Shown: positions 18,101-26,902 of the stretch, in pieces
How positions within the stretch are numbered: position 1 is the stretch's first letter
Layout of the letters: the number at the start of each line of letters is the position of its first letter
Program-made: the position numbers and the translations under genes
Notes under the pieces: model-generated
Told to the model about the DNA's origin: nothing
The model's input: only the letters and a program-made list of their open reading frames with translations
The model's database searches: none
Assembly: GCA_963726715.1 (NCBI GenBank)
Contig: CAVSDF010000010.1
Span: 310,001-374,000 of the forward strand
Reading direction: 5' to 3'
DNA from: CAVSDF01 sp963726715
Lineage (GTDB): Bacteria > Bacteroidota > Rhodothermia > Rhodothermales > BA12
Length of the DNA: 64,000 nucleotides

Positions 18101-20549
18101 CGACGTATCCGTCGCGGACGCGGTACGTCGGCACTTCGTCGAACGGACGGGCAGTCCCTGCGAGGCGTGTCTCGCCGCCGGGAACGTCGAGGCGGGCGTC
18201 GTAGGTGAGCGCGCCGCGCCGCAGCCCGACCGCCACGCGGGCGGCCTGGATGTCCTGCGCGTTGTACCGGCTCGGGTCGAGCGTCAGCACGAGGTCGGCG
18301 GCCATCGTCGCCGGGACGAACCCGTTGACGCGCCCGGTGAGCGTGCCGGTGAGGTCGCTCGACTGGTCCTCGGCCCCCGTGATGGCGCCGATGTCGAGGT
18401 TGGCGAAGCGCCCGCGCGTGATGTCGATGGCCTGCGCGTTGGCGAACGGACGCGTGGCGACGGCGAGATCGACGCTGCCGACGTTGGTCGCCGCGCGCAC
18501 GTCGGCGCTCAGGCGGCCCGAGGCGAGGCGGAGGCCGAGGTCGGCGTTGTCGATCCGGTAGCGGTCGTAGACGGTCGGGCCGAGGTCGACGTCGGCGGCG
18601 AGGCGCATCGTGCGCGGATCGACGCCGCCGGTGAGGCGGATCGTGGCGTCGGCGCGCTCGATGCGGACGCGGTCGTAGACGGTCGGGCCGAGATCGACGG
18701 TGGCGTCGAGGCGCAGCGTCTTCGGGTCGAAGCCCGCGCCGTCGGCGGTGAAGCGGAGGTTGACCCGCGAGGCGACGTCCTGCCCGGTGAAGGCGGCCAC
18801 GTCGAAGTTGGTGAGGCGCCCGTCCGTGATGCGGTAGGTCGGCGTCGCGCGGTCGAGGCGGGCATCGCCGGCGAGCACGAGCCCGCCCTCGGGCACGGCG
18901 ACGTTGGAGGCGAAGCGCAGGCGGCCCATGTCGTAGCGCGCGGTGAGTCGCCCGTCGCGGACGCGGTACGGCCCCACGCGCGAGGGATCGAGGTCGAGGC
19001 GCGCGTCGGCGCGGGCGCTGTCGAGGCTCGTCCCGACGCCTGCGAGCCGGAGCGTGCCCGAGAGGTCCGTCGACTGCCCGCTGCCGGTGATCCGGGCCAC
19101 ATCGACATCGTCGAAGCGGGCGTTCACGTTGTAGCGGAGCGCGCGGTCGAAGGGCCACACCTGCCCGGCGGCGCGGAGCGTGGCGCCCGCGTAGCCGGTG
19201 CCGAGCGTGAAGGCGAGCTCGCCGGTGTCGAAGGTGCCGTTGAGGACGGTCCGCGCGGGCACGATCTCGCCGAAGCGCGCGTCGAAGAGCGTGACGGCGA
19301 CCGGCCCGGAGAGGCGTTCGAGGGACTCGCCGCGCAGGTCGGTGCTCAGGTCGGCGCTCAGAATGTTCTGCCCGAGCGCGGCGCCGCCGGTGAAGTAGAA
19401 CGGGTCGAGGCCGCGCACCTGCCCCGAAACGGCGTAGCGCACGGCGCCGTCGGTCGAGGGCGTGAGCGTCGAGCGCAGGTCGATGCGGGCGCTGTCGCCG
19501 GTCACGGCGTTCACGTCGAGGTTGATGAGCCGGGCGCCGCCGGTCGCGTGGATGTCGGCGCGGGTCAGCACGGCGCGCGGGTTGACGGCGGGCACGAAGA
19601 CGGCGAGGTCGGCGAAGTTCAGCGGCGCGGCGACGAGGCGGAAATCGACGTCGCGGATCTCGTCGGTCGAGTCCTTCGGCAGGCGCAGGCGGCCGTCGGC
19701 GGCGACGTTGGAGAGCGTCGAGGCGAGGCGGAAGCCGCGCACGTCGAGGAGGTCGTCGCGGAGGGTGAGGCCGGTGCGCAGGCGTCCTTCGGCAATCTCC
19801 TGCGGCAGCACGTAGCGCGTGGCGATGGAGTCGATGGCGAGGTCGAGCCGGTCGGTGACGAGCACGTGCGGGATGGCGGCGCCGAGGCCGCGAATCCGGT
19901 AGATCGAATCGACGCGCGTGTTGTAGAACTCGAAATCGGCGTTCACCCGGCGCAGGTCCAGGTTTTCGAGTTGCAGTTGCAGGCCCTGCCCTTTCAGGCT
20001 GTCGTTCTGGATTTCGAGCGTATCAGGCAGGAACGGCACCTGGATGTCGAAAACGCGGTCCGGCCCCTGCCGGAAGTCGAGGTACGCGCCCGCGAGCGTC
20101 GCCTCGCGGATGTGGAGGCGGTTCTTGGGGAAAGCGAGAAGGTTGTAGCGCGCCTCGAGCGTGTCGATGACGGCGAGCGCCGAGCCGTCGCGCCGCGTCA
20201 GCCGAAGACCGTAGAGGCGCAGGTTGGAGATCCAGTTGCCGCCGACGCTCTCGACGGTGATGGTGGCGTCTTCGTACGGGTTGGTGAGCCGCACGATCTG
20301 GCCGATCGCGAACTGCGCGCCGGTCTTCGTCTGGAGGGCGACGAGCACGCCCGCGACGAGCACGACGACCAGCAGCACGAGGCCGCCGACGATGCGCACG
20401 ATCCACCGACCCACACCGGCGCGCGGCGTCGCCTCGGCAACGCTGTCATCCGCCGCGCTGTCAGCGTCACGGGCAGCATCGGGAGCGGCAGATGCACCGG
20501 CGGCGCGCGGTGCGTCGTCGTCGGGGGGCAGGAAGTCGCGGGAATCCAT
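15171..20549 (-). CDS. tamB: TamB-family translocation/assembly module protein
   Basis: A very large protein (1,792 residues) with an N-terminal cytoplasmic Asp/Ala-rich tail, one membrane anchor (about 49-71), and a huge periplasmic region made of repeated beta-strand modules, ending in the TamB C-terminal (DUF490) domain. The AsmA/TamB opening is visible in GGNWISNLRLYGLRLTRRDG. The C-terminal domain carries PELFGDIEVIPERSKVVALG and the NIKNGLVQFNGPLDE motif. TamB bridges the inner and outer membranes and, with TamA, helps insert some outer-membrane proteins; the family is also implicated in phospholipid flow to the outer membrane. Nearby modules are near-copies, such as DLGPTVYDRVRIERAD and DLGPTVYDRYRIDNAD. 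It lies 186 bp downstream of the TamA-like gene. Confidence 0.93.
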   Translation of the reverse strand: MDSRDFLPPDDDAPRAAGASAAPDAARDADSAADDSVAEATPRAGVGRWIVRIVGGLVLLVVVLVAGVLVALQTKTGAQFAIGQIVRLTNPYEDATITVESVGGNWISNLRLYGLRLTRRDGSALAVIDTLEARYNLLAFPKNRLHIREATLAGAYLDFRQGPDRVFDIQVPFLPDTLEIQNDSLKGQGLQLQLENLDLRRVNADFEFYNTRVDSIYRIRGLGAAIPHVLVTDRLDLAIDSIATRYVLPQEIAEGRLRTGLTLRDDLLDVRGFRLASTLSNVAADGRLRLPKDSTDEIRDVDFRLVAAPLNFADLAVFVPAVNPRAVLTRADIHATGGARLINLDVNAVTGDSARIDLRSTLTPSTDGAVRYAVSGQVRGLDPFYFTGGAALGQNILSADLSTDLRGESLERLSGPVAVTLFDARFGEIVPARTVLNGTFDTGELAFTLGTGYAGATLRAAGQVWPFDRALRYNVNARFDDVDVARITGSGQSTDLSGTLRLAGVGTSLDSARADARLDLDPSRVGPYRVRDGRLTARYDMGRLRFASNVAVPEGGLVLAGDARLDRATPTYRITDGRLTNFDVAAFTGQDVASRVNLRFTADGAGFDPKTLRLDATVDLGPTVYDRVRIERADATIRLTGGVDPRTMRLAADVDLGPTVYDRYRIDNADLGLRLASGRLSADVRAATNVGSVDLAVATRPFANAQAIDITRGRFANLDIGAITGAEDQSSDLTGTLTGRVNGFVPATMAADLVLTLDPSRYNAQDIQAARVAVGLRRGALTYDARLDVPGGETRLAGTARPFDEVPTYRVRDGYVAALDLGALLNDPALSTDLNGAFSLDGRGIDPETMRLRADLAIGASRYNDYDLDSGRVVVRLDDGFAEATARAFAAGGRADVAASGRFLDDEPVYDLLAALSDVDVGQFLKNDTLDAIGGRVFLGAHGRGFDPATMTLDGFLRADSSRYQTLTLDTLGAGFRLAQGVVYVDSLLLRSNAADARAHGYVAAFDSLAAGSDLGLNLVLKDLAPVRPLIGADLLAAETGTLTARLYGRPGQLRYEADGALRSLVYNDIQVANIVLDTKGRITPDFGLADAEGRVEIGYLKTPQITARQSTADVTFDGQTLVVNGVLDADDRRGATIGARLDVFADEKRIDLDALTFRFDRDAWRLARPASIGYGDRYRVSNFLLTSGDQQIAIDGVVDPLGEQNLVLSIDGFRIGAIADLFGFEGLDGSLGGTVDLTGPADAPRMMGDLTMSVLAGPDSVGTVDIALDYADRRLGTDAVFRHSDGSTLSAKGFVPLDLSLAPASPPDGAAPGEQAATGIALARQAAPEQGGVDIAIVADSFAVGWIKPFLDPETVSRIDGRLVADVRVTGQLNAPTLAGDARLVGGRVTMPVLGADYRDIGLHLTLADERIALDEISVRSGRGTVTGSGRIDFPDLTLGQFAIDLQLNNFQPINNDIQLRRVSGPLRIRGTTTRPRIEGDLVLTDGDVYLTSTANYEDVPLSAEDVRTVETRFGIRVETGDSTVSQTFQNMALAVRLTLDRDVWLRSRQTPQLDVQMTGGIEVRKAVGAPLPELFGDIEVIPERSKVVALGRRFNIKNGLVQFNGPLDELLVDLSAEYTPRRPGSNESIATITLSARGRPLVENDLKIEFGSDPQMDTADILSYIATGRPSDQALAFGGEGGGVLGAGAGLALGQLGSFLQGVAGRELGLDVIEIELDGTRGSQLTAGKYLSPRLYASVSLPLAGSGDATGGQERSTRVSLEYELNSYLLGILGYERQRLSTSLRWNYSY

Positions 20550-20735
20550 CGGGGAGGGCGCGGCGCGGGGGCCGGGGAGAGACGGGCCGTGAAATCAGGC
20601 CGTCGGAGCAGGAACGGAGGGGCCGCGCGCGTCCGCGTGGCAAGACCGTGAAGGCGGCGGGCGGTGCGGGGCGGCGGGGTCGAGGTCGGAGTCGGCGTGC
20701 GGCGCATCCCATCCCCCATTCCCCAACCCCACTCA

Positions 20736-23042
20736 TCAGAACGTCTGCCCGATGCCGAAGTGGATCTGAAGGCGGCGGAAGAGGCGGGCGAGCACCTTGC
20801 CGACGCCGTTGCCGTCGATGGCGACCATCTCGCCGTCGATGAACTTGTCGACGTACTCGTCCGGCGTATAGCGGTCGGCGAGCGTCGGGTTGACCTTGTA
20901 GGCGAGGTCGAAGCGCAGGTAGCCGACGGGCGTCAGGTAGCGAATGCCCGCCCCGGCGCCGACGCGGAGGACCTTGTCGAAGGCGATGCGTTCGAGCGTG
21001 AAGCGGTTGCGCACGGTCGCCCCGAACTGCACCGGATCGACGTCGATGCTGTCGCTGCGCAGGTCGGTCGCATCGACGAGGCCGGCGTCGACGAAGACCG
21101 CCGTGCGCCAGTTGTCGGAGAGGCCGGGGAAGGGCAGCCGCAGCTCGGAGTTGACGGCCAGCTTCGTCTGCCCGCCGACGGGCCGGTAGACGCCGCGCAC
21201 GTCGTACTGCCCGCCGGTCCGGTCGCCGTCGAGGCTCTGCTCGCCCTCGATGAGTTCGAGCGCCTGCGCGCCGAGCCGCCCGAGCGCCCATCCGCGCACG
21301 TCCGACGAGCCGCCCGCGCGGTAGCGGAGGTCGTTGAAGTAGACATCGGCGAGCAGCTGCCGCGTGAAGTCGCCCGTCACCGGCTCCGTCCCCAACCGAC
21401 CGTCGAGGCGGGCGCGCCCGAGCGGGTACAGGTAGCCGCCGAAGAGGCGAACGGCGCCGTCGATGCGCGGCGCGATCTGGACATAGCCGAGCGCCTCGAC
21501 CTGCGGGCGCAGGTACGGGAGCGTCGTGGTGGCGCGGTAGCCGGGGAATCCGTCGTCGTTGGCGGGCACGTCGAAGGTGAGGCCGGCGGTGGCGAGGCGG
21601 ACGGTCGGGCGGATGTCGAAGCCGCTGCGGGGGTTGAGGTAGCTGTCGAGGCGCCCGAGGCGCGCGGCGGCGGTGAGGCTGAGCTGGCGGCGGCGGAAGT
21701 CGAGGCCTCCGCCGTAGCGCAGCATCGTCTGCTCGGTCTCGGCGACGGAGCGCAGCGAGAGCGTCCGGAAGGGCAGGAACTCGTAGAGCCCCTCGGCCTG
21801 CGCGCCGACGGCGTTGCTCGTCGTCTGCTGCTGCGGGTCGACGACGCGGCGGTAGAACGGTCCGATGCTCCCCGACGTGCGGCGGTTGAAGAGGTACGGC
21901 TGCCGCAGCGTCGCGCTCACTTCGAGGCGCTGCTGCGCGTCGGAGCCGGGCGGGCGCAGGAGGCCGGGCGTCCAGGTCGCCTGCACCTCGGCCGTTCGCG
22001 CGCCGCCGATGAAGTTGCGGTGGCGCCAGCGCGCGGTGAGGAGCAGGCCCTCGTCGGTCACGTAGCCGGTCTCGGCGGTGAGCAGGCGCGGGCGCCCCTC
22101 GCGCACGGTGTAGCGGACGGCGACGGACGAGTCGGCGGGCTGCGGCGGTACGTCGGCGACGACGGAGCGGAAGAGGCCGAGGCCGAAGAGTTCGCGCTGC
22201 CCGACGAGCAGCTGGCTCTGCCGGAAGCGCTCGCCCACGCGCAGCGGCACCTCGCGCCGCACGACGCGGTCGGCAACCGACGTGTTGCCGACGACGATCA
22301 CCTTCTCGACCGTCGCCCGCGGGCCGGGCCGCACGGCGACGCGCAGGTCGATGGCGAGCGAGTCGAGGAAGACGGTCGAGTCGGCGCGGATCGACGCGAA
22401 CGGGTAGCCGCGGTTGCGCGCCCAGTCGAGCACCTGCCCCTTGAAGAGCGCGTAGCTGAGCGACGAGAAGCGGTCGCCGCGCCCGAGCGACGTGCCGCCC
22501 GCCTCGAAGCGCCGCCACTCCGACTGCACGTCGGGCGGAAAGGCGAGCGTGTCGCCGCGCGGGCTGTACGCCACGAGGGTGATGCCGCGCACGCGCAGCG
22601 GCGGGCCTTCGTTGATCGAGTAGATGACGCGGATCGTGTTCGAGGCCGTGTCGAGCTGGCTCGCCGGGTAGTCGATGCGTGCCGAGAGGAAGCCGTTGAG
22701 GCGGTAGAACTGCCGCAGCCGCACGACGTCGCGCTGCACTTCGAGCGGGTCGAGCGGGTAGACGGCGGGCTTGGGGACGACGAGCGGCCCGAGGAGCGGG
22801 ATCTTGCGCCCGAGCTTGAAGAGGCGGTCGAACGTCGTCGGCGCCTGCGTGGCGAGGAGGGCGGAGAGTTCGTCGTCGGTGAACGTCTGCGTCGTCTCGA
22901 ACTGGAAGTTGACCGCCCGCACGGTCGTCTTCCCGTCGATCATGAAGAGCGGCTGCTGCGCCCGCGCCGTCGGCGCGACGGCCGAGAGCACGGCGGCGAG
23001 GGCCGCGAGGAGGAACGGAAGGGCACGGCGGCGCGGCAACAT
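20736..23042 (-). CDS. tamA: TamA-like Omp85/BamA superfamily outer-membrane protein
   Basis: A 768-residue outer-membrane assembly protein. A signal peptide (to TARAQQ, residue 29) precedes POTRA-like periplasmic domains (about 35-340, for example SARIDYPASQLDTASNTIRV and ATVEKVIVVGNTSVADR). A 16-strand Omp85 barrel follows (about 345-768), with LRFDLAYKVNP near the end and the terminal IHFGIGQTF, whose final Phe is typical of outer-membrane proteins. Its position directly before tamB favours a TamA role; a second BamA-like paralogue remains possible. The ATG overlaps the upstream stop as TGATG, so translation is coupled to the BrkB gene. Confidence 0.88.
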   Translation of the reverse strand: MLPRRRALPFLLAALAAVLSAVAPTARAQQPLFMIDGKTTVRAVNFQFETTQTFTDDELSALLATQAPTTFDRLFKLGRKIPLLGPLVVPKPAVYPLDPLEVQRDVVRLRQFYRLNGFLSARIDYPASQLDTASNTIRVIYSINEGPPLRVRGITLVAYSPRGDTLAFPPDVQSEWRRFEAGGTSLGRGDRFSSLSYALFKGQVLDWARNRGYPFASIRADSTVFLDSLAIDLRVAVRPGPRATVEKVIVVGNTSVADRVVRREVPLRVGERFRQSQLLVGQRELFGLGLFRSVVADVPPQPADSSVAVRYTVREGRPRLLTAETGYVTDEGLLLTARWRHRNFIGGARTAEVQATWTPGLLRPPGSDAQQRLEVSATLRQPYLFNRRTSGSIGPFYRRVVDPQQQTTSNAVGAQAEGLYEFLPFRTLSLRSVAETEQTMLRYGGGLDFRRRQLSLTAAARLGRLDSYLNPRSGFDIRPTVRLATAGLTFDVPANDDGFPGYRATTTLPYLRPQVEALGYVQIAPRIDGAVRLFGGYLYPLGRARLDGRLGTEPVTGDFTRQLLADVYFNDLRYRAGGSSDVRGWALGRLGAQALELIEGEQSLDGDRTGGQYDVRGVYRPVGGQTKLAVNSELRLPFPGLSDNWRTAVFVDAGLVDATDLRSDSIDVDPVQFGATVRNRFTLERIAFDKVLRVGAGAGIRYLTPVGYLRFDLAYKVNPTLADRYTPDEYVDKFIDGEMVAIDGNGVGKVLARLFRRLQIHFGIGQTF

Positions 23043-24217
23043 CAGGCGTCGGATCGGTCGGAGGAAACAGGCGCCGCGGCGGGCGCGGAGTCGGAAACGG
23101 CGGTCGGCATCGCCGGCACAGATACGGACGGAACAGCAGCAGCCGGGACGGCGGCGAAGGGCGCGACGGCCACCGGAGAGGTCGAGGCCGCGGCGGCGGT
23201 GTCGAGGTGCCGCTCGGCACCGACACCCGCACCGGCAGCCGCGTCGGTGGAGAGGGCGAAGCGCGGCGTTTGGCGCGGCGCCTGCGCGCGCAGCGGGGCG
23301 GCGGGGAGCATCGCGGCGGCGCGGACGCGTTTCTCGGAGAGCAGGGTCACGAGCGCGCCGATGCACAGCACGAGGCCGGAGAAGTAGACCCAGAAGACGA
23401 GCGCGAGCACGAGGCCGAACGTCGTCCCCACGTCGAAACGCGCCACCCCGACGGCGTAGGCCGTGAAGGCTTGTTTGGCGACTTCCCACAAAATCGCCGC
23501 GACGAACGCGCCCCGCATCACGCTCCGAAGCGGCGGGCGCGGCGTCGGCACAGACGCGTAGAGCTGCGCGAACATCGCCACGGTGAGCAGGAACGGCAGG
23601 AACAGGGCGACGCGGCGCACCGCCCCGGCCCACACCTGCCCGTCGAGGCCGAGCATCTCGAAGCCCTCGCTGCCGGTGCTTCCGAGCCATCCGAGGAGGA
23701 TCGTGAGCGAGATGCTGAGCAGGAAGAAGAGGCCGACCTGGACCACCATCCGCGCGTCGAAGGCATACCCGCGGAGGATGCTGCGGGCGCGGTGGTAGTC
23801 CTCGCGGAAGACGTTGGAGACGACCGCCCGCAGCGTCGTCATCAGCGACACCGCCGACACGACCAACCCGATCGACCCCGCCACCGTGATCGTCCCCGAC
23901 GCCGCCGACAGGTCGCGCAGCGCGTCGAGAAACTGCTGCGTCTGGTACGGAGGCAGCAGATCGCGCACGATGCCCTCGACGACCTCGAACGGCTTCTCGC
24001 GCTGCAGGACGCGCCCGATGATGCCGGTGGCGAGCAGGAGAAGCGGCACGAGCGAGACGAGCCCCTTGAAGGCGACCGCCTGCGCCCACAGGAAGATGTC
24101 CTTCGTCATCAGCTCGTGCAGCAGACCGCTCGCGTAGTACCGCACCGCCGCACGCACCGCCTCGACCCGGCGCGGCAGGCCGTGCGTGGCAGAGGTGGAA
24201 GGGAGGGAGACCGGCAC
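23042..24217 (-). CDS. YihY/BrkB-family inner-membrane protein
   Basis: An inner-membrane protein of about 390 residues with six helices and the YihY/virulence-factor-BrkB pattern: LHELMTKDIFLWAQAVAFKGLVSLVPLLL near the N-terminus, the central GSIGLVVSAVSLMTTLRAV, and the WEVAKQAFTAYAVG and VFWVYFSGLVLCIGALVT helices. A long Ala/Pro/Ser tail (about 300-390) is extra to the family core. The biochemical role is unproven, though YhdP/TamB-linked lipid transport has been proposed for relatives. The GTG at 24217 was chosen because the extension upstream is not coding-like. The gene overlaps tamA by one base (TGATG), so it leads a brkB-tamA-tamB unit. Confidence 0.85.
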   Translation of the reverse strand: MPVSLPSTSATHGLPRRVEAVRAAVRYYASGLLHELMTKDIFLWAQAVAFKGLVSLVPLLLLATGIIGRVLQREKPFEVVEGIVRDLLPPYQTQQFLDALRDLSAASGTITVAGSIGLVVSAVSLMTTLRAVVSNVFREDYHRARSILRGYAFDARMVVQVGLFFLLSISLTILLGWLGSTGSEGFEMLGLDGQVWAGAVRRVALFLPFLLTVAMFAQLYASVPTPRPPLRSVMRGAFVAAILWEVAKQAFTAYAVGVARFDVGTTFGLVLALVFWVYFSGLVLCIGALVTLLSEKRVRAAAMLPAAPLRAQAPRQTPRFALSTDAAAGAGVGAERHLDTAAAASTSPVAVAPFAAVPAAAVPSVSVPAMPTAVSDSAPAAAPVSSDRSDA

Positions 24218-24426
24218 GGCGCGGAGGAGCACGGAGGCGGGACGAAGGGACGCGCAGGACGAAATCCGGCAGGGCATCCCCGGCAGGACGACGTTTGACC
24301 GGCGCGCGATCCGGCAGGAGCGCAACCCAACAGTATACCCCGGCGCCTTCACACGCTCCGGCGCGCCTGGCACCTTTCACGCCGAAATTGCAGCGTCCGC
24401 GGCCCTCGTCGGTCGTCCATCGTCGA

Positions 24427-24906
24427 TTACCCGAGCGCACCCGCCGCCCACGCGATCGCCACGTACCGCGCCACGCGCGTGCCGATGCCGAGCGCCACGA
24501 ACCACGCCACGCGCACCCGCACGAGCCCCGCCGCGAGGCAGAGGGGGTCGCCGACGACCGGCAGCCACGCCCCCGCGAGCGCCCATCCGCCGCGCCGCTC
24601 GACCCACCCGAGCGCCCGCCGCCCGGCCCGCGACGCCGACAGCCGCGCCCGCACTCGGTCGGCGAACAGGCGTCCGCTCGCGTACGTGACCGCTGCGCCG
24701 AGGGCGTTGCCCGCGCTCGCGGCGAGGAGCGCCTCGCCGACCGGCATCCCCGCCGCGAGCGCCGCGACGAACGCCACCTCCGACGACACCGGCAGGATCG
24801 TCGCCGCGACGAACGCCGCCGCGAACAACCCCCACGCCCCGCCCGCGCCGGTCGCCCACGCGGGCAGCAGCAGAAGCGAGGCAAGGGGTGAGGGCACGGC
24901 GGACAT
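24427..24906 (-). CDS. YqaA/DedA-like SNARE-associated (VTT-domain) membrane protein
   Basis: A 159-residue membrane protein with the compact YqaA-type VTT fold. It shows AFVAATILPVSSEVAFVAALAAG (about 28-50, the re-entrant Pro/Ser/Glu motif), GNALGAAVTYASGRLF, and AWLPVVGDPLCLAAGLVRV (about 113-131). DedA relatives are linked to lipid scrambling and membrane-potential maintenance, but no substrate can be inferred here. ATG at 24906. It is divergent from the alkaline phosphatase gene across a 300 bp gap and ends 209 bp before the brkB gene start on the same strand. Confidence 0.85.
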   Translation of the reverse strand: MSAVPSPLASLLLLPAWATGAGGAWGLFAAAFVAATILPVSSEVAFVAALAAGMPVGEALLAASAGNALGAAVTYASGRLFADRVRARLSASRAGRRALGWVERRGGWALAGAWLPVVGDPLCLAAGLVRVRVAWFVALGIGTRVARYVAIAWAAGALG

Positions 24907-25206
24907 CGCGCGCACGAACCGCCCACCCGGCGCGGCGGTCCCCCGAAAGGCCCCCTCCTGCCGCTGCGCGCTGCACGCGCTCCGCGGCGATCCTCCCCCG
25001 CGGCCGCGGGGGAAGTGCCCGAAGGGCGGAGGGGGCCACCGCCGCGACGCCTCGTCCCGCCCGCCCGGCCACGCGCCCTGGGCCTCCGGCGACGCATCCA
25101 CACCCCCGGCGCGTTCGCTCGGACGACACCCGGCGCCCGTGCCGTACCCTTGACCCCACGGCCCTGCCCTGCACCGCTCACCCGATCCACCCGTGATTTC
25201 CGCCCG
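24907..25206. other. Divergent intergenic region with a family C repeat
   Basis: Between the start codons of the YqaA-like and alkaline phosphatase genes. A family C repeat (24951-25042) reads CTCCCCCGCGGCCGCGGGGGAAG, then GAAGGGCGGAGGGGGCC. Nothing else recognisable was seen apart from the CTTGACC sequence at 25149, which could be part of a promoter for alkaline phosphatase. Confidence 0.5.
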
Positions 25207-26709
25207 ATGACGATCCGCCGATTCGCCGCGCTCGCCTGCGCCGCCCTCCTCGCCGCGCCGCTCGCCCTGCCCACCGCCGCCCAGCCGCGCCGCGCGCCCC
25301 GGCCTGTGGCACGCCCGGCCGTGCGGCCCGCGGCCGAGGCGATGCCCCGCAACGTCATCTACTTCATCACCGACGGGTTCGGCCCGGCCTCGGTCACGTT
25401 CGCGCGCGACTACGTGAACGCCACCGAGGGGCGGCGCCAGCTGACTTTCGACCCGTACGTCACCGGCACCGTGCAGACGTGGGCCACCGACAGCCGCGTC
25501 ACCGACTCCGCCGCCGGAGGGACGGCGCTCGCGGCGGGCGTGAAGACCTACAACGGCGCCATCGGCGTCGACACGATGGGGATGGCCGTCGCCACGGTGC
25601 TCGAAGGCGCGCGGGCGCGCGGGATGGCGACGGGCGTCGTCGTGACGAGTCGCTTCACGCACGCGACGCCCGCCAGCTTCACCGCGCACGTCGGCAGCCG
25701 GGCGATGGAGGACGAGATCGCGCGCCAGCAGGTGACGCTCGCGCCCGACGTCATGATGGGCGGCGGGCGCCGCCACTTCCTCCCGCCCGACGTGCCCGGC
25801 GGGCGCCGCCGCGACGGCCAGAACCTCCTCGACACGCTTCGCGCCAAAGGCTTCACCGTCGCCACCGACCGTGCGGGCTTCGACGCGGCGCACCGCGCGC
25901 CCTTCGCCGCCTTCTTCACCGACGACCACATGGCCTACGAGGTCGACCGCGTTCCGGCGCGCGAGCCGAGCCTCGCCGAGATGACCGCGCGCGCCATCGA
26001 GATGCTCGACGCCCGCGCCCGAACGCTCCCGCGCCGCACCGACGGGCGTCCGCAGGGCTTCTTCCTCATGGTCGAGGCCAGCCGCATCGACCACGCCGGG
26101 CACGCCAACGACGCCGCCGGCCACCTCCACGACATCCTCGCCTTCGAACGCGCCTGGACGGTCGCGCTCGACTACGCCCGCCGCAGCGGCTCGACGCTCG
26201 TGCTCTCGACGAGCGACCACGAGACCGGCGGCCTCACCCTCGCTCGCAACGTCGACGGGCGCGGGATCTACGCGTGGCACCCGGAGACGCTCGTCCGGAG
26301 ACGCGCGAGCAACGACGTGCTGATGCCCGCCCTCGCCGCCGCCGCCCGCGCCGACACGAGCGGCGCCTCTGCCCTCGCCCTCCTCCGCGACACGATGGGC
26401 CTCGACGACCTCACTGCCGCCGAAACCGCCGACCTCCACGCCGCCCTCCGCGGCAGTCCGGGCCGCGTGCCGGGCATCGTCAACGAGTTCGTCGCCCGCC
26501 GCGCGCTCATCGCGTGGACGACGAACGGCCACACCGCCGTCGACGTCAACCTCTACGCGACGGGCGTCGGCAGCGCGCCCCTCCGCGGCAACCTCCCGAA
26601 CGACGCCGTCGGGCGCGCCGTCGCCGACGCCCTCGGCCTGGACCTCGCGGCCCTCACGCGCGAGCTCCGCCTGCGCATCCCGCGCCAGGCCCGCGGGCCG
26701 GGGGAGTGA
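25207..26709 (+). CDS. phoA: Secreted alkaline phosphatase (PhoA-type)
   Basis: A 500-residue secreted phosphomonoesterase. A signal peptide (to TAAQP, about 26) is followed by a Pro/Arg-rich linker and the alkaline phosphatase core. Metal and catalytic residues are all visible: D56 (YFITDGFG), the nucleophilic Ser101 in VTDSAAGGTALAAG, THATPA (about 151-156), then E290, D295 and H299 in MVEASRIDHAGHAND, D337/H338 in STSDHETGG, and a C-terminal NGHTAVDV giving the last zinc ligand. This is the two-zinc/magnesium set of E. coli PhoA. It releases phosphate from organic esters outside the cytoplasm and is usually phosphate-regulated, but no Pho box was identified. A GT-rich/CA-rich inverted repeat follows the stop. 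Confidence 0.95.
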   Translation: MTIRRFAALACAALLAAPLALPTAAQPRRAPRPVARPAVRPAAEAMPRNVIYFITDGFGPASVTFARDYVNATEGRRQLTFDPYVTGTVQTWATDSRVTDSAAGGTALAAGVKTYNGAIGVDTMGMAVATVLEGARARGMATGVVVTSRFTHATPASFTAHVGSRAMEDEIARQQVTLAPDVMMGGGRRHFLPPDVPGGRRRDGQNLLDTLRAKGFTVATDRAGFDAAHRAPFAAFFTDDHMAYEVDRVPAREPSLAEMTARAIEMLDARARTLPRRTDGRPQGFFLMVEASRIDHAGHANDAAGHLHDILAFERAWTVALDYARRSGSTLVLSTSDHETGGLTLARNVDGRGIYAWHPETLVRRRASNDVLMPALAAAARADTSGASALALLRDTMGLDDLTAAETADLHAALRGSPGRVPGIVNEFVARRALIAWTTNGHTAVDVNLYATGVGSAPLRGNLPNDAVGRAVADALGLDLAALTRELRLRIPRQARGPGE

Positions 26710-26729
26710 GTTGGAGGGGTGGAGGGATT

Positions 26730-26832
26730 GTGAGTTGGTGTGGGGATCAAGGCGGGCGTGGAAGCCGGGCGACCGGACGAGACGACGGAGGCCTGCGATC
26801 CTCCGAGGAGCCCACTCCCCACACCAACTCAC
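26730..26832. terminator. GT-rich/CA-rich inverted repeat after the alkaline phosphatase gene
   Basis: GTGAGTTGGTGTGGGG (26730-26745) pairs perfectly over 16 bases with CCCCACACCAACTCAC (26817-26832), with a loop of about 70 nt. It follows a plus-strand stop by 20 bp. Related but more degenerate GT/CA tract pairs follow the stops at 31462, 33318 and 38796. It may act as a 3' transcript hairpin; no U-tract is present. Confidence 0.45.
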
Positions 26833-26902
26833 CCTTCACAAACCCACTACGCCCGCACCTGCGCGCGGGAGAGGCGGAAGCAGAAGACGGCCAGTTGCTC
26901 GG

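Noticed and set aside
14523..20651. A very long plus-strand open frame opposite tamB (2,042 codons)
   Set aside because: It is Arg/Ala/Glu-rich shadow sequence caused by the high GC content. The minus-strand tamB protein has clear family motifs throughout.
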